DNA from: Zea mays
Taxonomy: Eukaryota > Streptophyta > Magnoliopsida > Poales > Poaceae
Direction: 5' to 3'
DNA length: 64,000 nucleotides
Assembly (NCBI RefSeq): GCF_902167145.1
Contig: NC_050097.1
Coordinates: forward strand, 117,833,982 to 117,897,981
The translations under genes were made by a program, and so were the position numbers. A model generated the notes under the pieces. The model searched no databases. It was not told where the DNA came from and saw nothing but the letters and a program-made list of their open reading frames with translations. Shown here piece after piece: positions 61,495-64,000 of the stretch. Position 1 is the first letter of the stretch, and every line of letters starts with the position of its first letter.

Positions 61495-62993
61495 GATTCT
61501 AGCATAACGAAGGCACAGGAACGGGTACAACCTTGGTCGGGAAAATATAGTGTGGTTTCACCACAAGTTGGTGAGTGCACCTCAATGGCCCTAGCTGCAA
61601 TATCCATCACAGCCTGATGTTTGGTCAACCAGTCAGTTCCCAATATGATATCCACACTATCCAAGCCCAAAATGAGGAGGTTAGTTTTGATTATCAGACT
61701 ACCAAACTTTACAGGCACATTCTTGTTGATTTGGTAGGTGGCAACCCCGCCTCCTGGTGTTGAAATCGTAATACCCCCATTGGTGTGGTGAAAAGGCAAT
61801 TGACACTTGGCACTAAATTTTGCACTAATAAAACTATGCGATGCACCAGAATCAAAAAGAATAATAGCAGGATAACTCAAAACTGTAAAGATACCGGTCA
61901 TGACGGGTGCTCCCTCTGGAATATCAGCCATGGTGGTGAAGTTTACCCTGCCCTGCCTCACTTGCACCTTCTGTCTCTTGCCTTGATTCTGATTAACATT
62001 CTGTCCCTGCCTCTGCTGGTTCCTGGGGCAATTCTTGGTATAATGTCCGGTGTTGCCGCATGTGAAACACCTGTTGTCATTTGCATGGCGATACTGCTGC
62101 TGCTGTTGATTGTTCCTCTGAGCTAGAAACTGGGTGTGGTTGGGTGCCTGCTGCTGCTGCTGCTGTGGTCGGATCACCCATCGCCCTTGCTGCTGCTGAG
62201 GTCCCCTGTTCTGAGTGTCAGACACAATCCGGAAACGCTGTGGCTGAGCTGAAGGTCCTGCCATAGGGGTCTTCCTCTTCTTTTCTGTGTGACGAGCTAT
62301 GATACAGTCCTCCTGGGAGATGGCCATGTTGACCAACTCATTATAGCTGTTGGCCCTGACGGTGTTGAGACGGTCACGGAGCTTAGTGCTGAGCCCCCTT
62401 CTGAACCTGTCTCTCTTCTTCTCGTCTGTATCTGCATGATACCCAGCATACTGGCAGAGGTCATTGAAGGCCTGAGCATACTGCAACACTGTCTTGTTGC
62501 CCTGAGTGAGTGCTAGAAACACGTTGAGCTTTCGGTCCATAATTCCGGCTGGTATATGGTGCCCCCTGAAAGCTGCCTTGAACTCTCTCCATTCCACCTC
62601 TCTGTCATCTGGCTGCATAGCAAGAAAATGGTCCCACCAAGTCCTTGCGGGTCCGCGAAGCTGCTGGGTGGCGAACCTGACCTTAGTGACCTCTAAGCAA
62701 ACTCCATGGAGTAGCGGGAATTTGGATTCCACTACTCTCAACCATACATCTGCATCAAGTGGGTCCTCTGCCCTGGTGAACAATGGAGGCTGGGTACTGA
62801 GGAACTCCTGGTAGGTGGCTGCCGCAGGGTGACGCTAATGGTCTCCACCACCATAGTGCTGAGGTGGTGGCTGACGCTGAGCCAGCTGCCTCAAGATCTC
62901 ATTCTGCTGAGCCATTAGCTCCTGCAGAGTGGGAGGCGGTGGCGGCGGTGGAGGAACGCGCTCATTCTAGCCACGACACGCTCTCCCGGCCAT
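61495..62993 (-). pseudogene. gag: Tekay gag and protease, two stops, cut by the Copia insertion
   Basis: On the minus strand the frame starts MAGRACRG at 62993. Stops at 62969-62967 and 62837-62835 break the Pro-rich N-terminus, which has an octaproline run and a QELMAQQNEILRQL helix. From 62783 the frame is open: the gag core (WLRVVESKFPLLHGV...QQLRGPARTWWDHFLAM...FNDLCQYAGYH), a Gln-rich stretch with runs of five or six Gln, a zinc knuckle CFTCGNTGHYTKNC, and an aspartic protease (ILFDSGASHSFIS; ILGTDWL). The phase continues into RT at 52513 on the other side of the Copia element. Confidence 0.9.
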
Positions 62994-63296
62994 CTGAAAA
63001 ATCACATATATCCTCAATAACACATCTTCAAGTTTAAGGTTTAATCGCGTTGAAAGAGTCAAAAGGCGAATTGATAGATTCCGACATAAACATAAAGGAT
63101 TTAAAAAGGCATAAACTTTTTCTTCCCAATTTAAAACTGACATCATCCATCAACCATGCTTCCAAAAGAGTTTATCATGATTACATCAATGGCCCAAAAG
63201 ACTCAACTCTATCTAGCCTAGTACCCCAAGGGTGCAAAAGCTAAGCTAGCTGTGAGGAGTCCTACCATCACCGACTTCTAACCCTACTCCTGATAC
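62994..63296 (-). other. Spacer between the coiled-coil ORF and Tekay gag
   Basis: About 300 bp with no ORF on the element strand and no repeat. Possibly an intercistronic leader or an intron-like segment; no clear splice pair was identified. Confidence 0.45.
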
Positions 63297-63998
63297 CTAG
63301 TGGGCGAACGAGGCAACACTCGACTCGGGGGAAGGTGGTCTCCCTGAGCCAGCAGTGTCCAAGCTGGAGGCAGGCTCCTCTCCTCCCTCAATGTCAACGT
63401 CCTCGTTGGCCTCCATGTCATGTATCTCTTGGTGATGCATATCTAGGTGCTCATTAGCCTCAGCAAGCTGCTGCTGAGTGTTAATAAGATGATCCTCGAG
63501 AACCTCGATGGTGTTCTCCCTAGTCCCCACTAATTCCTCCAGCTCTTGGATCTCATTGGACAGCTGCTCCACCTGCAAGTCCTTTTCCACCATCTCAGTG
63601 GACAAATCAACCACAAGCTCCTCTCTGTTGTCCAGGGTGATCTTCGTTGTCTCCAATAGTGCCATCAGATGGGACATTGCCTCACCACGCATCACTTGCA
63701 GACGGTACAGGGCATTCATGCACCGCACGTTCAAGTGAGCAGTCTGACCTGGGTAGATAGCCCAGATGTCCTTGGCGTGCTCCACCCGATCCTTCCACAT
63801 TGGGTCGTCCTCCCTTTCTGCGGGGAACAAGCCAATGGGGTGGTTAGACAGCTCCAAGGGATGGAATCCGCAGAAAGTGGTCAACCCGTGCAGAGCAATC
63901 GCCTCGATCGTGTCCTCAACCCGGTATCCAAAGGACTCAGAGTCCAGTGAACGCCAGCTTGGCTGCAGGGGATGAGGCTCCAAGGTCATCCTCACCCT
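63297..63998 (-). CDS. Extra coiled-coil ORF upstream of Tekay gag (partial)
   Basis: An open minus-strand frame of at least 232 codons ends at 63297, about 300 bp before gag, and stays open to the window edge. The middle third (about residues 115-190: MSHLMALLETTKITLDNREEL...) is a strong heptad-like coiled coil ending in HLDMHHQEIHDMEAN. The C-terminus is acidic and Ser/Pro-rich. It matches no gag, pol or envelope motif. The length, composition bias and absence of stops, beside a gag that has two, suggest a true element-encoded protein. Its function is unknown to me. Confidence 0.6.
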   Translation of the reverse strand, partial: RVRMTLEPHPLQPSWRSLDSESFGYRVEDTIEAIALHGLTTFCGFHPLELSNHPIGLFPAEREDDPMWKDRVEHAKDIWAIYPGQTAHLNVRCMNALYRLQVMRGEAMSHLMALLETTKITLDNREELVVDLSTEMVEKDLQVEQLSNEIQELEELVGTRENTIEVLEDHLINTQQQLAEANEHLDMHHQEIHDMEANEDVDIEGGEEPASSLDTAGSGRPPSPESSVASFAH

Positions 63999-64000
63999 AC

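Larger units (their letters stand above)
44972..64000 (-). mobile_element. Tekay/Del chromovirus with long LTR, split by a Copia element, 5' end outside window
   Basis: On the minus strand, from the right edge: a coiled-coil ORF (63995-63297), gag-protease (62993-61495), RT to chromodomain (52513-49591), a polypurine tract and a long 3' LTR (49340 to about 44972). The 52519-61494 Copia element splits protease from RT. The coding phase is continuous across that insertion, so the pre-insertion polyprotein frame was unbroken at this point. Four stops have since accumulated (62967, 62835, 51556, 50515). It is inserted in the Grande-like element; TTTAG (44967-44971) is the candidate TSD, with its partner outside the window. 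Confidence 0.88.

Overview
This window is intergenic plant DNA made almost entirely of nested transposable elements. I found no convincing host gene, tRNA or rRNA. The families point to a large grass genome, most likely maize or another Zea. They are SIRE-type Copia elements of Ji/Opie type, Tat-clade and Tekay/Del-clade Gypsy elements, a CACTA end rich in CACTCGGCAAA-like repeats, and a PIF/Harbinger element. The species and family names come from memory. The domains, termini and target-site duplications (TSDs) are read from the sequence.

Left edge (1-6200): a minus-strand Copia element runs off the window (pol 1-1475, gag 1483-3864 with three stops, 5' LTR 3915-5137). It sits in the right end of a CACTA transposon that ends in TAGTG at 5993.

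Central stack (6201-42211), oldest to youngest: (1) a minus-strand Tat element with gag but no pol (3' LTR 6201-7460, gag in two pieces near 8030-9911 and 41388-41886, partial 5' LTR 41948-42211). A 615-bp solo LTR lies in its 3' LTR, and its gag contains an AT microsatellite of about 166 bp. (2) A plus-strand Tekay-type solo LTR (9917-41382, in three pieces) lies in that gag. (3) A PIF/Harbinger transposon (10754-34795) lies in the solo LTR, with a Myb-like gene and a transposase gene that both splice in silico into open frames. (4) A plus-strand Tat Gypsy element (15261-34784, TSD CAAAC) lies in the Harbinger right terminal repeat. (5) A defective minus-strand Tekay element (18567-28693, TSD GCGAC) lies in the gag of that Tat element. 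A second, minus-strand solo LTR (36575-40572) lies in the right part of level 2.

Right part (42212-64000): a Grande/Huck-like Tat element (LTR 42212-42880, broken gag, GTTCCTAAGG repeats) is interrupted by a long minus-strand Tekay chromovirus (44972 to beyond the right edge). That chromovirus has a chromodomain at the end of pol and an extra coiled-coil ORF upstream of gag. It is split by a full-length, nearly unmutated plus-strand Copia element (52519-61494, TSD GATTC), the youngest insertion seen.

LTR-pair divergence agrees with the nesting order. By eye it is about 3% for the level-4 Tat element, under 1% for the Tekay inside it, and about 0.4% for the intact Copia. The most unusual signal is a short odd palindrome, GGAC-N-GTCC. 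It has multiplied in the LTRs of the unrelated Copia and Tat families and inside Tat gag coding sequence. Both affected LTR pairs differ by exactly one 22-bp unit carrying it.
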